Below are positions 43,517-53,732 of a stretch of DNA of 64,000 nucleotides, piece by piece. A program made the translations under genes and the position numbers. The DNA is from Histophilus somni (GTDB lineage Bacteria; Pseudomonadota; Gammaproteobacteria; Enterobacterales; Pasteurellaceae). Numbering within the stretch: the stretch's first letter is position 1; every line of letters begins with the position of its first letter. The stretch covers positions 62,001-126,000 of the forward strand of contig NZ_JACHGQ010000004.1 in assembly GCF_014202395.1 (NCBI RefSeq), in the 5' to 3' direction. A model generated the notes under the pieces. It searched no databases. It was not told where the DNA came from and worked only from the letters and a program-made list of their open reading frames with translations.

Positions 43517-43983
43517 TGACAAAATTACGTTATTTTCTGACCGCACTTTTTCTCAGTTTTTCAGCACAAGCTGCGATTGATGCACTTAATTTTACCTCTA
43601 TGCAACAAGAAAAAGATTATCACAGCTTGACTCAAGAACTGCGTTGTCCTCAATGTCAAAATAACAACATTGCTGATTCCAATGCTTCGATTGCTGTAGA
43701 TATGCGGGCAAAAGTGTATGAACTTTTACAAAAAGGTCAAAATAAGCAACAAATTATCGATTATATGGTTGAACGATATGGAAATTTTGTGACTTATAAT
43801 CCGCCGGTAACAGGTTCAACAATCATTTTATGGGTTGCTCCTTTGGCTTTGATGATTCTTGGTGTTGTTATTGTGCTACGCCGTAAATCCGGTTCATCCA
43901 GCAAAAGTGCGGTAGAAGCTCAGCCAAATTTAACTCAAGAACAACAAAAGCGTTTAGAAGAATTATTAAAAGAACGGGAATAA
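43513..43983 (+). CDS. ccmH: CcmH, cytochrome c maturation thiol oxidoreductase
   Basis: 156-residue protein with a cleavable signal (LTALFLSFSAQAA), the redox motif LRCPQCQNNNIADSNA and a C-terminal membrane anchor (TIILWVAPLALMILGVVIVL). It overlaps ccmG by 4 bp. In this operon the TPR part of E. coli CcmH is a separate gene (next entry). Confidence 0.95.
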   Translation: MMTKLRYFLTALFLSFSAQAAIDALNFTSMQQEKDYHSLTQELRCPQCQNNNIADSNASIAVDMRAKVYELLQKGQNKQQIIDYMVERYGNFVTYNPPVTGSTIILWVAPLALMILGVVIVLRRKSGSSSKSAVEAQPNLTQEQQKRLEELLKERE

Positions 43984-43986
43984 AAA

Positions 43987-44871
43987 ATGATTTTTTGGGT
44001 AATTTGCCTTTTATTAACATTAGCTATTGCATTTATTTGTTTTTATCCTCTGCTTAGAAACAAGACAGAAAAATCAACCAATTTAAAACGAGATGAATTA
44101 AATAAGGCCTTTTATTTCAATAGGTTGAAAGAAATTGAGGAAGACGAACAATACGGTTTATTAGAAAATAGTCAAGAGTTTAAAACAGAATTACAACAAA
44201 CGTTGTTGGAAGATATTCCTGAAAAAATGGCTGTTGAGAAGAGCAATAAGCAATACGGACAAATTTGGTTTATTTCCGGTTTTTTGACTTTAGCGATTAT
44301 TGCTCCTTTAACTTATATGAGTGTAGGTTCTTGGCAATCTGAGATAATGTTAGAAAAAACTTACGAAAAATTACCGCACTTTTATGCAAGAGTAAAAGAG
44401 GAAGCAAACAAACCGCTAAATGAAAATGAGCTACAACAATTTGCTGTTGCACTGCGGTTAAAATTACAAAAAGAACCCAATAATGCGGCTGATTGGTGGA
44501 CGCTAGGACAAGTGGCAATGAATCTGGAAAAAGCACAACTTGCTTTTGATAGTTTTTCTCAAGCCAATAAATTAGCACCGCAGAATATTGAATATAAGCT
44601 ATCACTTGCTCGAATTTTGATGTTTTCACAAGATCAAATTGATCGTCAAAGAGGGATGAATTTATTAAAAGAAGTGTTGCGTATTGATCATACTAATATG
44701 CAAGCCTTAAGTTTGCTTGCTTTCCAGTATTTTGAGTCGGAAGATTATCAAAGAGCCGCTGTAACTTGGACAATGATGCTTCGGTTCATGCCGAAAAATG
44801 ATCCAAGAGTTCCTTTAATTGAAAAAAGTATTCGTACAGCACGTGATGCTATCAAAGAAGATAGCAAATAA
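43987..44871 (+). CDS. ccmI: CcmI, TPR-containing apocytochrome chaperone
   Basis: 294 residues: two membrane segments (residues about 3-18 and 95-113) bracket a cytoplasmic loop with a coiled-coil character, then TPR repeats (NAADWWTLGQVAMNLEKAQ, YKLSLARILMFSQ, ALSLLAFQYFESEDYQRA) in the periplasm. It delivers apocytochrome c to CcmFH. It is the last ccm gene; arcB follows after 12 bp. Confidence 0.9.
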   Translation: MIFWVICLLLTLAIAFICFYPLLRNKTEKSTNLKRDELNKAFYFNRLKEIEEDEQYGLLENSQEFKTELQQTLLEDIPEKMAVEKSNKQYGQIWFISGFLTLAIIAPLTYMSVGSWQSEIMLEKTYEKLPHFYARVKEEANKPLNENELQQFAVALRLKLQKEPNNAADWWTLGQVAMNLEKAQLAFDSFSQANKLAPQNIEYKLSLARILMFSQDQIDRQRGMNLLKEVLRIDHTNMQALSLLAFQYFESEDYQRAAVTWTMMLRFMPKNDPRVPLIEKSIRTARDAIKEDSK

Positions 44872-44883
44872 AACCGGTTATAT

Positions 44884-46740
44884 ATGAAAAATTTAAAGTA
44901 TTTTGCACAAAAATATGTGGATTGGGTTATTCGCTTGGGAAGAATTAGATTTTCCCTATTAGGTGTTTGTATTTTGGCAGTAGTTGCTTTGCTTACACAA
45001 ATAGTGGTGAGTTTAATTTTTATAGGAACTATCTATTGGCAAGATGTAGCTCGTTCTATTATCTTTGGTTTGTTTTCAGCTCCTTTTGTTTTATATTTTT
45101 TTACGTTATTGGTAGAGAAATTGGAAAAATCACGCCTTGATTTAGCGAAGTTAGTGGATAATTTACGCAATGAGGTATCAGAGCGTATTCTTGCTGAAAG
45201 AAAGTTATCGGTTGCGTTGAGTGAGATTGAAAAAACCAGTCAAGATAAGACCGCACTTATGACAACAATCAGTCATGAATTGCGTACCCCTTTGAATGGC
45301 ATTATTGGCTTAAGCCAGATTTTGCTTGATGACAAATTAACAGAGCAACAACGTAATTATCTTAAAACGATTAACGTGAGTGCTATTTCTTTGACGCATA
45401 TTTTTAGTGATATTATTGATCTCGAAAAAATTGATGCCAATCGTATAGAATTACATTATCAACCGACTAATTTGTGCAGCTTTTTAAATGATATTACCAA
45501 TTTTGCTACATTAATGGCGGCACAGCGTAAATTAAAGTTTGAATTGGCGTGCGATAAAGATTTACCTGATTGGCTGATGTTGGATAGTGCAAGATTAAGC
45601 CAGATATTATGGAATTTAATTAATAATGCAGTGAAATTTACACCTGCCGGAAAAATAAAACTGAAGGTTTCTCGCTTGACGGATGATACTTTTTCTTTTG
45701 CGTTATCTGATACCGGTGTTGGGATAGCAAAAGGGGAGTTGGATAAAATTTTTACTATGTATTATCAAGTACAAGAAACCGATCATAAACCTATCGGTAG
45801 TGGTATCGGTCTGGCTGTGTCTAAAGCAATAGCAGGTTTAATGGGCGGTGATTTAACCGTTGAAAGCCAATTGCATCAAGGGGCAACCTTTACGCTCACT
45901 TTACAGGCTAAAGCTGTAGAAAAACCGGCAGAAAGCGAATCTAATGTGCCTAATACATTGACGATCCTATTAGTTGAAGATATTGAGGTAAATATTATTG
46001 TAGCTAAATCCGTATTGGAGAAATTAGGTTACTGTGTGGACGTTGCCATGACCGGTAAAGAGGCTATTCAAAAATTTGAGCAAAATTATTATGATTTGGT
46101 GTTGTTGGATATTCAATTGCCTGATATGTCAGGATTTACTATTGCACAATATTTACGTGAAAAATATGAACAAGGTGTTTATGATTTTCTCCCTCCTTTA
46201 ATTGCATTGACCGCTAATATTATGCAAAGTAAAACCGAATATCAAAAACAAGGCATGGATGATGTTTTACGTAAACCTTTATCTTTAGAGGCGTTAGTAA
46301 ATTGTTTATCGGATTATTTCGGTGATGAGTTAAATACAAAGATTATTAAAAAATCCTCTTTCGTAGAGTTTTCTGCTTTATCCGATGTTCTTAATATGGA
46401 ACTGTTGGTTGAGCTGAATGATATTTTAGGTAAAGAATTTATTGGTAAAAACCTATTATTATTTAAGCAAACTATGCCAAGCTATGTAAATGAATTATTA
46501 GACAGTTATGAACAATATAAACAGGATAGTGCAGTAAAAAAAGATTTACTTTCTAATGTACATAAAATCAAGGGAGCGGCGGCATCCGTCGGGTTACTTC
46601 GTTTACAGCAAGTTGCCTCTTTGGCTCAAGATGCTAACCACGAAAATTGGGAAACGCATATCGATGAGTGGATCAATACCTTGGCAAATGATTGGTTGGT
46701 TGATACGGCGACATTAGAGGATTGGTTGAATGATCTGTAA
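44884..46740 (+). CDS. arcB: ArcB, hybrid anaerobic redox sensor kinase lacking a PAS domain
   Basis: Inner-membrane kinase that senses quinone redox state and phosphorylates ArcA. 618 residues against 778 in E. coli. Two membrane helices (about 22-47 and 58-77) lead through a coiled coil (78-120) directly to the kinase domain, with His131 in TISHELRTPLNG and ATP-binding NLINNAVKF, DTGVGIA and GSGIGLAVSK. A receiver domain has Asp409 in VLLDIQLPD, and an Hpt domain has His560 in NVHKIKGAAASVG. No PAS sensor or its redox cysteines are present; H. influenzae ArcB is known to lack PAS as well. It starts 12 bp after ccmI. Confidence 0.95.
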   Translation: MKNLKYFAQKYVDWVIRLGRIRFSLLGVCILAVVALLTQIVVSLIFIGTIYWQDVARSIIFGLFSAPFVLYFFTLLVEKLEKSRLDLAKLVDNLRNEVSERILAERKLSVALSEIEKTSQDKTALMTTISHELRTPLNGIIGLSQILLDDKLTEQQRNYLKTINVSAISLTHIFSDIIDLEKIDANRIELHYQPTNLCSFLNDITNFATLMAAQRKLKFELACDKDLPDWLMLDSARLSQILWNLINNAVKFTPAGKIKLKVSRLTDDTFSFALSDTGVGIAKGELDKIFTMYYQVQETDHKPIGSGIGLAVSKAIAGLMGGDLTVESQLHQGATFTLTLQAKAVEKPAESESNVPNTLTILLVEDIEVNIIVAKSVLEKLGYCVDVAMTGKEAIQKFEQNYYDLVLLDIQLPDMSGFTIAQYLREKYEQGVYDFLPPLIALTANIMQSKTEYQKQGMDDVLRKPLSLEALVNCLSDYFGDELNTKIIKKSSFVEFSALSDVLNMELLVELNDILGKEFIGKNLLLFKQTMPSYVNELLDSYEQYKQDSAVKKDLLSNVHKIKGAAASVGLLRLQQVASLAQDANHENWETHIDEWINTLANDWLVDTATLEDWLNDL

Positions 46741-46826
46741 TTTATTAAGGAATAATAGTTGCAAAAAGGGGAGTACAACTTTAAACTTGAGCCTTTGCCA
46801 TTGATATAGTTAACACTCGAATAATT

Positions 46827-47783
46827 ATGACAAATTTAACTGAAAAACTGGAAGAAACTGCCAGCAATAATGAGCTTTTATTAGGTGAGCGTTTTCGCAT
46901 GGCTCGTGAAAAATTACAGTTGTCTTTAGATGATGTATCTAAACAAATTAATTTAAGACCCGCTATTTTACAGCTTCTTGAAAATAATGAGTTTACACAT
47001 AAGAGCATTCCTACAACTTTCATGAAGGGTTATGTGCGTAATTATGCGAAGTTTCTACGCATACCGGAAGAAATATGGACAAAAGCAATTTCCTCCGTGG
47101 AGGAAAATACACGCCATAATTTAGGTAAAAATACTTGCTTGATGAAAGCGGTAAATGGGCATTCTTCTCATGGGCGTTGGATTGGTTATGTAACGGTATT
47201 GGTGTTGTTGATTGTATCCGGTATGACGGCGTTATGGTGGTGGGGAAATTACCAAAAATCAAATCAAGAACGTGACACTTTTGTACAACATTATGTAGAA
47301 AATGTACCATCGGAGCGGATTGAAATTCAAGCGGATCAAGTGCTTGAAAAAAATTTAACGATCCCTGTGGAAAAGCCACAGGTTGTTTCTGTTAATGAAA
47401 CTACTGTCGTAAATAAAGACAGTATGGCAGAAAATAAGTTGACCTCAGTTTCTACGCAAGAGCAAAGTGCGGTACAAAATCCACAAGAAATAGTGAGCAA
47501 CAAAACATCAGAAACTGAAAAAACGGTTAAAAATACAGAAACCTTTGTCGGCGGTGATTTGCAAATAGAAATTATCGGGGCCAGTTGCTGGATTAGTGTT
47601 AAAGACGCTAAACATAAAGTATTAGCACAAAAAGAATATAAACAAGGCGAAGTTTTGGTCTTTACTGATGGATCACCTTATTCTTTAATTATCGGTGCCC
47701 CAAGCAATGTTAAAATTACTTACAAAGGTGAACATTATCCATTAAAAGTTGACGGACGTGTTGCTAAATTCAAATTACAGTAA
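46827..47783 (+). CDS. rodZ: RodZ, cell-shape protein linking MreB to the membrane
   Basis: 318 residues. Cytoplasmic helix-turn-helix of the HTH_25 type (LGERFRMAREKLQLSLDDVS, then PTTFMKGYVRNYAKFL), one membrane segment (WIGYVTVLVLLIVSGMTALW), a polar periplasmic linker and a C-terminal DUF4115 beta domain (GGDLQIEIIGASCWISVKDA). It is followed closely by ispG and hisS, the enteric order. No clear ribosome site precedes the ATG. Confidence 0.93.
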   Translation: MTNLTEKLEETASNNELLLGERFRMAREKLQLSLDDVSKQINLRPAILQLLENNEFTHKSIPTTFMKGYVRNYAKFLRIPEEIWTKAISSVEENTRHNLGKNTCLMKAVNGHSSHGRWIGYVTVLVLLIVSGMTALWWWGNYQKSNQERDTFVQHYVENVPSERIEIQADQVLEKNLTIPVEKPQVVSVNETTVVNKDSMAENKLTSVSTQEQSAVQNPQEIVSNKTSETEKTVKNTETFVGGDLQIEIIGASCWISVKDAKHKVLAQKEYKQGEVLVFTDGSPYSLIIGAPSNVKITYKGEHYPLKVDGRVAKFKLQ

Positions 47784-47789
47784 ATTATT

Positions 47790-48896
47790 ATGTCATCGTT
47801 TAAACCAACTATTAATCGTCGTCAATCGACAAAAATTTATGTGGGAAATGTACCGATAGGTGGTGATGCACCTATTGCCGTACAATCTATGACCAATACA
47901 AGAACGACTGACATAGAAGCAACAGTGGCACAAATTAAAGCATTGGAGCGTGTCGGTGCTGATATTGTGCGTATTTCTGTGCCTACTATGGATGCGGCAG
48001 AGGCGTTCAAATCAATTAAACAGCAGGTTAATATTCCGTTAGTTGCAGACATCCACTTTGATTATCGTATTGCTCTTAAGGTGGCGGAATATGGGGTAGA
48101 TTGTTTGCGAATTAATCCCGGTAATATTGGGCGTGAAGATCGTATCCGTGCCGTTGTTGATTGTGCGAAGGACAAAAATATCCCTATTCGTATAGGTGTT
48201 AATGCAGGATCTTTAGAAAAAGATCTACAGGAAAAATATGGCGAACCTACACCGGAGGCTTTGCTGGAAAGTGCGTTACGTCATGTGGAAATTTTAGATC
48301 GTTTGAACTTCGATCAGTTTAAGGTTAGTGTGAAAGCCTCGGATGTCTTTCTTGCGGTAGAAAGCTATCGCTTATTGGCAAAAGCAATTAAACAACCACT
48401 GCATTTAGGAATTACCGAAGCCGGTGGAGCACGTGCCGGTGCGGTAAAAAGTGCGGTCGGTTTGGGGATGCTTTTAGCGGAAGGCATTGGCGATACATTA
48501 CGCGTTTCTTTAGCAGCCGATCCTGTCGAAGAAATCAAAGTCGGTTTTGATATTTTAAAATCTCTACGTATTCGTTCTCACGGCATTAATTTTATTGCCT
48601 GTCCGACTTGCTCTCGTCAGGAGTTTGATGTGATTGGCACCGTCAATGCACTTGAGCAACGTTTGGAAGATATTGTTACACCAATGGATGTATCCATTAT
48701 CGGTTGTGTGGTGAACGGACCAGGCGAAGCGTTAATTTCAGATCTTGGAGTAACAGGCGGTAATAAAAAGAGCGGTTATTATTTAGATGGAAAACGTCAA
48801 AAAGAACGCTTTGATAATGAGGATTTAATTAATCAGTTAGAGGCAAAAATTCGTGCGAAAGTCGCACAGCAAGATCCAAAAAACAGAATTATCTAA
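47790..48896 (+). CDS. ispG: 4-hydroxy-3-methylbut-2-enyl diphosphate synthase
   Basis: 4Fe-4S enzyme of the MEP isoprenoid pathway. 368 residues. The cluster cysteines are in [13 protein letters not shown] and [12 protein letters not shown]; the TIM-barrel start [20 protein letters not shown] is conserved. It begins 6 bp after rodZ. Confidence 0.97.
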   Translation: MSSFKPTINRRQSTKIYVGNVPIGGDAPIAVQSMTNTRTTDIEATVAQIKALERVGADIVRISVPTMDAAEAFKSIKQQVNIPLVADIHFDYRIALKVAEYGVDCLRINPGNIGREDRIRAVVDCAKDKNIPIRIGVNAGSLEKDLQEKYGEPTPEALLESALRHVEILDRLNFDQFKVSVKASDVFLAVESYRLLAKAIKQPLHLGITEAGGARAGAVKSAVGLGMLLAEGIGDTLRVSLAADPVEEIKVGFDILKSLRIRSHGINFIACPTCSRQEFDVIGTVNALEQRLEDIVTPMDVSIIGCVVNGPGEALISDLGVTGGNKKSGYYLDGKRQKERFDNEDLINQLEAKIRAKVAQQDPKNRII

Positions 48897-48908
48897 AGGA
48901 AGAATATT

Positions 48909-50186
48909 GTGGCAAAAACAATTCAAGCAATTCGAGGTATGAACGATTGTTCACCTACTGAAAGTCTCTTGTGGCAGTGGGTAGAAGAAAAAGTGCGGTC
49001 GGTTTTACAAACTTATGGTTATTCTGAAGTTCGAATGCCTATCGTAGAAAGTACCCCTTTATTTGCTCGTGCTATTGGTGAAGTAACAGATGTTGTATCA
49101 AAGGAAATGTACACATTTTGGGATAACGATGAACAATTAACTTTACGACCAGAAGGTACTGCCGGATGCGTGCGTGCGGCAATTGAGCATGGCTGGATTT
49201 ACAATAATGAACAACGTCTTTGGTATATGGGACCTATGTTTCGTCATGAGCGTCCGCAAAAAGGACGTTATCGTCAATTCCATCAAGCCGGTGTAGAAGT
49301 GTTTGGTATAGCGAATCCAGAAATTGATGCTGAATTGATTTTATTAACTGCTCGTTTATGGAAACAACTGGGTATTTTTGATCATGTAACGTTACAACTT
49401 AATTCTATTGGTTCTCTTGAGTCTCGACAAAATTACCGTTCTGCATTAGTGGAATTTTTACAGCAACATACGGATCTATTAAGTGAGGAAGAAAAAGAAC
49501 GTTTAGTGAAAAATCCACTACGTATTTTAGATACGAAGAATCAGGTGCTACAAGAAGTATTAAATGATGCACCGAAATTATTGGATTATTTAGATCAAGA
49601 GAGTCGAGAACATTTTAGTCAACTATGCGATTTATTAGATGCCGTCGGTATTCAATATGAAATCAATCCTAAATTGGTTCGAGGTTTAGATTACTACAAT
49701 AAAACGGTGTTTGAATGGGTAACTTCCGCTTTGGGGGCACAGGGTACAGTTTGTGGCGGCGGTCGTTATGACGGTTTAGTCGAACAACTTGGCGGTCATG
49801 CAACTTGTAGTGTGGGTTTTGCTATGGGATTGGAACGCTTGGTTTTACTGGTGCAAGAAGTGAATAAGCAAATCGTTTTACCAAGTGCGGTAGATATTTA
49901 TGTGGTTTATTTTGGTGAAAAAACGACTTTACCTGCATTCCAGTTAGCTGAAAAAATTCGTACGGAATTACCGCATTTACGCACAATGACACATTGTGGT
50001 GGCGGTAACTTTAAGAAACAATTTAAACGTGCGGATAAAGTTGGTGCAAAATTTGCTCTAGTGATTGGCGAAACCGAGGTGAAAACACAGCAGGTTGTCG
50101 TAAAAGATTTACTGGGTGGTGCCGAGCAATTGAGCTTGGCATTAACAGATGTAGTTATTTACTTAAAACAAGCAATTACTCAATAA
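48909..50186 (+). CDS. hisS: Histidyl-tRNA synthetase
   Basis: Class II aminoacyl-tRNA synthetase of 425 residues. Motif 2 is in [19 protein letters not shown], the histidine-specific loop in [15 protein letters not shown] and motif 3 around GLERL. Starts at GTG (48909) with AAGGAAGA upstream. It lies between ispG and yfgM. Confidence 0.97.
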   Translation: MAKTIQAIRGMNDCSPTESLLWQWVEEKVRSVLQTYGYSEVRMPIVESTPLFARAIGEVTDVVSKEMYTFWDNDEQLTLRPEGTAGCVRAAIEHGWIYNNEQRLWYMGPMFRHERPQKGRYRQFHQAGVEVFGIANPEIDAELILLTARLWKQLGIFDHVTLQLNSIGSLESRQNYRSALVEFLQQHTDLLSEEEKERLVKNPLRILDTKNQVLQEVLNDAPKLLDYLDQESREHFSQLCDLLDAVGIQYEINPKLVRGLDYYNKTVFEWVTSALGAQGTVCGGGRYDGLVEQLGGHATCSVGFAMGLERLVLLVQEVNKQIVLPSAVDIYVVYFGEKTTLPAFQLAEKIRTELPHLRTMTHCGGGNFKKQFKRADKVGAKFALVIGETEVKTQQVVVKDLLGGAEQLSLALTDVVIYLKQAITQ

Positions 50187-50196
50187 GGATACTAAA

Positions 50197-50808
50197 ATGG
50201 CTTATACAATCGAAGAAGAACAAGAACTGAATGAATTAAAGACTTGGTGGAAAGAAAATTACAAATCTATTATTGTAATTGTGGTTCTTGCCTTTTCAGG
50301 CGTATTTGGTTGGCGTTATTGGCAAGATTACCAAACAACGAAAAAACAAACACTTTCTGCACAATATGATCAACTGATCAGCAGTGCCGAAAATCAAAGC
50401 ATCTACAATGCTCAGCTGGATCGGTTTGTGCAAGAAAATGGAGAAACAACTTATGCTGTGTTTGCCTTGTTAGATAAAGCTAAACTTGAAGTCAGTCAAC
50501 AAAATTTTGTGCAAGCAGAGGAAACATTAAAGCAGGCTATTGTGAATACGAGTGATGATATTTTAATGTCAATTACCGCAATTCGGCTAGCCACAGTTCA
50601 ATATCAGTTACAAAAGTTTGATGAGGCTTTAGCAAGTCTTAATCAAGTTAAAGGTCAATCTTGGGATGTTAGCAAGTTGTTATTGTCCGGTGATATACAG
50701 TTGGCAAAAGGCAATAAAGAGATAGCAAAGGACAATTTTGAACAAGCACTAACAAAAGCCACATCTTGGGAAAAATCATTCATCCAAGTCAGATTAAATA
50801 GTCTGTAA
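50197..50808 (+). CDS. yfgM: YfgM, membrane-anchored TPR chaperone partner of the Sec translocon
   Basis: 203 residues with one N-terminal membrane helix (SIIVIVVLAFSGVFGWRYW) and a periplasmic TPR domain (TYAVFALLDKAKLEVSQQNF). It belongs to the UPF0070/YfgM family, ancillary to SecYEG-PpiD. In E. coli bamB and der follow it; here a terminator ends the unit instead. Confidence 0.9.
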   Translation: MAYTIEEEQELNELKTWWKENYKSIIVIVVLAFSGVFGWRYWQDYQTTKKQTLSAQYDQLISSAENQSIYNAQLDRFVQENGETTYAVFALLDKAKLEVSQQNFVQAEETLKQAIVNTSDDILMSITAIRLATVQYQLQKFDEALASLNQVKGQSWDVSKLLLSGDIQLAKGNKEIAKDNFEQALTKATSWEKSFIQVRLNSL

Positions 50809-50822
50809 TTGTCTAATTATTG

Positions 50823-50848
50823 AAGCCTTGATACCTCAAGGCTTTTTT
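50823..50848 (+). terminator. Rho-independent terminator after yfgM
   Basis: AAGCCTTGA pairs with TCAAGGCTT, loop TACC, followed by a T run. Confidence 0.9.
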
Positions 50849-50865
50849 ATAGGAAGTTATTTATC

Positions 50866-52311
50866 ATGAATATTCAACACTTATTGAAAACACAAGCCTA
50901 TATTAATGGAGAATTTATTTCTGCCAAAAATCACCGCACTTTTCCCGTGATAAACCCTGCTAATCAACAGGTTATTTGTGAAATTGCCTGTTGTGGTAAA
51001 GAGGAAACAGAATTAGCGATTAAAAGTGCTAAACAAGCACAAGTACATTGGAAAAAATATACCGCAAAAGAGCGGTCAAAAATTTTAAAGAAATGGTTTG
51101 AATTGATTATGCAACATCAAGAAAGTCTTGCATATTTACTAAGTTTAGAACAAGGAAAACCGCTTAGTGAAAGTCGAGCTGAAATTGCTTATGGTGCAAG
51201 TTTCGTCGAATGGTTTGCTGAGGAAGCTAAACGTGCTTATGGTGAGATTATCCCACAGGTGAGAGAAGATCATCGATTGCTTGTGATTAAACAGCCGGTA
51301 GGGGTAGTTGCTGCAATAACACCTTGGAATTTTCCAAATGCAATGATCACACGAAAAGCCGCTCCGGCACTGGCTGCAGGGTGTGCCATTATTATTAAAC
51401 CTGCACCGGAAACGCCTTTATCCGCTTTAGCATTGGCAGCATTAGCCGAGCAAGCGGGTATACCGAAAGGTATATTTAACGTTTTACCGACAGTATATGC
51501 AGAAGAAGTCGGAAGTGTTTTAACTCGAAGTACTGATGTACGTAAATTAACGTTTACCGGTTCGACTAAAATTGGCAAAATTTTAATGCAGCAATGTGCT
51601 GATACGGTGAAAAAAATAAGTCTTGAATTAGGGGGAAATGCACCATCTTTGATTTTTAATGACGCAGATTTAGATAGAACCGTCGATTCTGTTATAGCCT
51701 CAAAATTCCGCAACTCAGGGCAAACCTGTATTTGTACTAATCGAATTTATGTGCAGTCGGAGATTTATCGTGCGTTTGCTGATAAATTAAAACAAAAAGT
51801 GCGATCATTTATCGTAGGAGATTTTCAGCAAGAAGCGGTAAATATTGGACCGTTAATTAATGAAAGTGCGGTACGAAAAATTGAACGACACATTGAGGAT
51901 GCGTTAAGCAAAGGTGCAATTTTAACTTTAGGTGGGCAACGCCATTCTCTAGGGGGAACTTTTTTTGAACCAACTATTTTAGAAAATGTGTCGCAAGATA
52001 TGTTAGTTTGCCATGAAGAAACTTTTTCCCCTCTGGCAGCGTTGATTCCTTTCGATACGGAAGAACAAGCAATTAGCATGGCAAATGATAGCGAGTTCGG
52101 TTTAGCTGCGTATGTGTATACACAAGATTTCAGTCGTATTTGGCGACTTTCGGAAGAATTGGAATGTGGATTAGTTGGAGTTAATGAAGGCATTATTTCC
52201 AATGAAGTCTCTCCGTTTGGTGGAGTTAAGCAATCGGGCTTGGGTAGAGAAGGTTCTCGTCACGGACTGGATGAGTTTTTAGAAATGAAGTATTTGTGTA
52301 TGAAAGTTTAG
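50866..52311 (+). CDS. gabD: NAD(P)-dependent succinate-semialdehyde dehydrogenase
   Basis: Aldehyde dehydrogenase family enzyme of 481 residues, the size of GabD. It has the general base Glu in SLELGGNAPSLIF, nucleophile Cys in NSGQTCICTNRIYV, and PWNFPNAMITRKAAPALAAG. GabD-like features include EEAKRAYGEIIP and GVNEGIISNEVSPFGGVKQS. No gabT or gabP is nearby, so the substrate may be succinate or glutarate semialdehyde, or a broader set. The ribosome site is GGAAG. Confidence 0.9.
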   Translation: MNIQHLLKTQAYINGEFISAKNHRTFPVINPANQQVICEIACCGKEETELAIKSAKQAQVHWKKYTAKERSKILKKWFELIMQHQESLAYLLSLEQGKPLSESRAEIAYGASFVEWFAEEAKRAYGEIIPQVREDHRLLVIKQPVGVVAAITPWNFPNAMITRKAAPALAAGCAIIIKPAPETPLSALALAALAEQAGIPKGIFNVLPTVYAEEVGSVLTRSTDVRKLTFTGSTKIGKILMQQCADTVKKISLELGGNAPSLIFNDADLDRTVDSVIASKFRNSGQTCICTNRIYVQSEIYRAFADKLKQKVRSFIVGDFQQEAVNIGPLINESAVRKIERHIEDALSKGAILTLGGQRHSLGGTFFEPTILENVSQDMLVCHEETFSPLAALIPFDTEEQAISMANDSEFGLAAYVYTQDFSRIWRLSEELECGLVGVNEGIISNEVSPFGGVKQSGLGREGSRHGLDEFLEMKYLCMKV

Positions 52312-52317
52312 TTTGCA

Positions 52318-52417
52318 ATGCAACAAGTCAATTGATTATCCCTGCTGAGGCGGAAAGTACGACAACACGTGTATTAGGATCGGCAATTACAAGTTTTGAA
52401 ACTGCGAGATTAGACAT
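52318..52417 (-). pseudogene. lysC: 5' relic of lysC, aspartokinase III
   Basis: From an ATG at 52417 with AAGGAATTT upstream, the frame reads MSNLAVSK then LVIADPNTRVVVLSASAGI. This matches the LysC N-terminus except that the intervening stretch with the FGGTSV kinase motif (about 17 codons) has been deleted in frame. After IIN a TGA (52328-52330) replaces a Leu codon and the match continues for LVAL before ending near the 3' end of gabD. The rest of the roughly 450-codon gene is gone. It lies downstream of proA on the same strand. Confidence 0.8.
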
Positions 52418-52441
52418 CGGTAAATTCCTTTTAGTTAAGGA

Positions 52442-52459
52442 AAGGGGCTATTGCCCCTT
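52442..52459 (-). terminator. Stem-loop after proA
   Basis: AAGGGGC and GCCCCTT pair around TATT, 8 bp past the proA stop. On the minus strand it is followed by TCCTTAAC rather than a pure T run, so termination may be partial. Confidence 0.6.
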
Positions 52460-52466
52460 ATGATAA

Positions 52467-53723
52467 TTATTGACGCACAGTATAGTCGCCTGAACAAACC
52501 CATTTGTAGGTGGTAAGTGCTTCCAATCCCATTGGGCCTCGAGCGTGTAATTTTTGTGTACTAACCGCCACTTCTGCCCCTAAACCGAATTGTCCACCAT
52601 CAGTAAATCTTGTGCTAGCATTAACATAAACTGCGGCAGCATCCACAAGGGAAACAAATTGGTGAGCAAGTCTTGGTGATGACGTTAAAATTGCTTCTGA
52701 ATGTTGTGTGCCGTATTCGGTAATATGTGCAATGGCTTGTTGAATATCTTTGACAATAACAACATTTAAATCCAATGAACCCCATTCTTGACGTAGCTGT
52801 TGTTCTTGTACAATAGATACTTCTGCATTTTGTTTTTCCAATATTGAAAGTGCGGTCGGATCTGCGTGATATTTTACATTTTTGTGTTTCAAATGAGCGA
52901 CAAGCTTAGGTAAAAATTCTGTGGCGATACTTTCTTGCACTAGCAGAGTTTCTAAGGTGTTGCATGTACTCGGACGTTGAGTTTTAGCATTGTCGATTAC
53001 AGCCAAGGCTTTATCTTGCTCCGCACTTTCCTCCACAAATACATGGCAAACCCCAACACCGCCAATAATGACCGGGATTGTAGAGTTTTGTTTGCAAAAC
53101 TCATGTAAACCCGCACCGCCACGAGGAATAATCATATCCACATATTTATCCAATTTAAGTAATTCTAATACGAAGTTTCGATCCGGATCGGTAATAGCTT
53201 GTACCGCATTTTTAGGTAATCCGGTTTGCTCCAACGCATCTTGAATTACTGTTACCAAAATTTTATTGGAATAACTGGTTTCTTTTCCGCCTCGTAAGAT
53301 AACAGCATTACCTGTTTTTAAACAAAGCGTTGCAACATCGACGGTTACATTTGGACGAGCTTCATAAATTACACCAATAACACCTAAAGGCACACGAACT
53401 CGTTCTAATTTTGTACCACTTTCTAAAATACCGCCATCAATGATTTGTCCGATAGGATCCGGCAATGAAATGATATGACGAACATCGTTTGCGATACTAT
53501 TTATGCGTTCCTTGGTGAGTAAGAGGCGATCGATAATTGCATCAGATAATCCATTTTCTTTTGCCAGCTGAATATCCTTAGCATTTTCTACAAGAATTTT
53601 ATTGCTTTGTAATTCCAATTGTTCAGCGATAATTTGTAAGGCGGTATTTTTTTGTTGTTGAGAAAGTTGAGCCAAAATCGTAGCGGCTTGTTTAGCATTT
53701 TTTCCCATTTCTTTTAAATTCAT
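52467..53723 (-). CDS. proA: Gamma-glutamyl phosphate reductase
   Basis: Second enzyme of proline synthesis, using NADPH to make glutamate semialdehyde. 418 residues. The catalytic Cys lies in [15 protein letters not shown], and [15 protein letters not shown] and [10 protein letters not shown] are conserved. AAGGATATTGT precedes the start. It lies 9 bp after the UPF0126 gene, so they are probably co-transcribed. Confidence 0.96.
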   Translation of the reverse strand: MNLKEMGKNAKQAATILAQLSQQQKNTALQIIAEQLELQSNKILVENAKDIQLAKENGLSDAIIDRLLLTKERINSIANDVRHIISLPDPIGQIIDGGILESGTKLERVRVPLGVIGVIYEARPNVTVDVATLCLKTGNAVILRGGKETSYSNKILVTVIQDALEQTGLPKNAVQAITDPDRNFVLELLKLDKYVDMIIPRGGAGLHEFCKQNSTIPVIIGGVGVCHVFVEESAEQDKALAVIDNAKTQRPSTCNTLETLLVQESIATEFLPKLVAHLKHKNVKYHADPTALSILEKQNAEVSIVQEQQLRQEWGSLDLNVVIVKDIQQAIAHITEYGTQHSEAILTSSPRLAHQFVSLVDAAAVYVNASTRFTDGGQFGLGAEVAVSTQKLHARGPMGLEALTTYKWVCSGDYTVRQ

Positions 53724-53732
53724 ACAATATCC

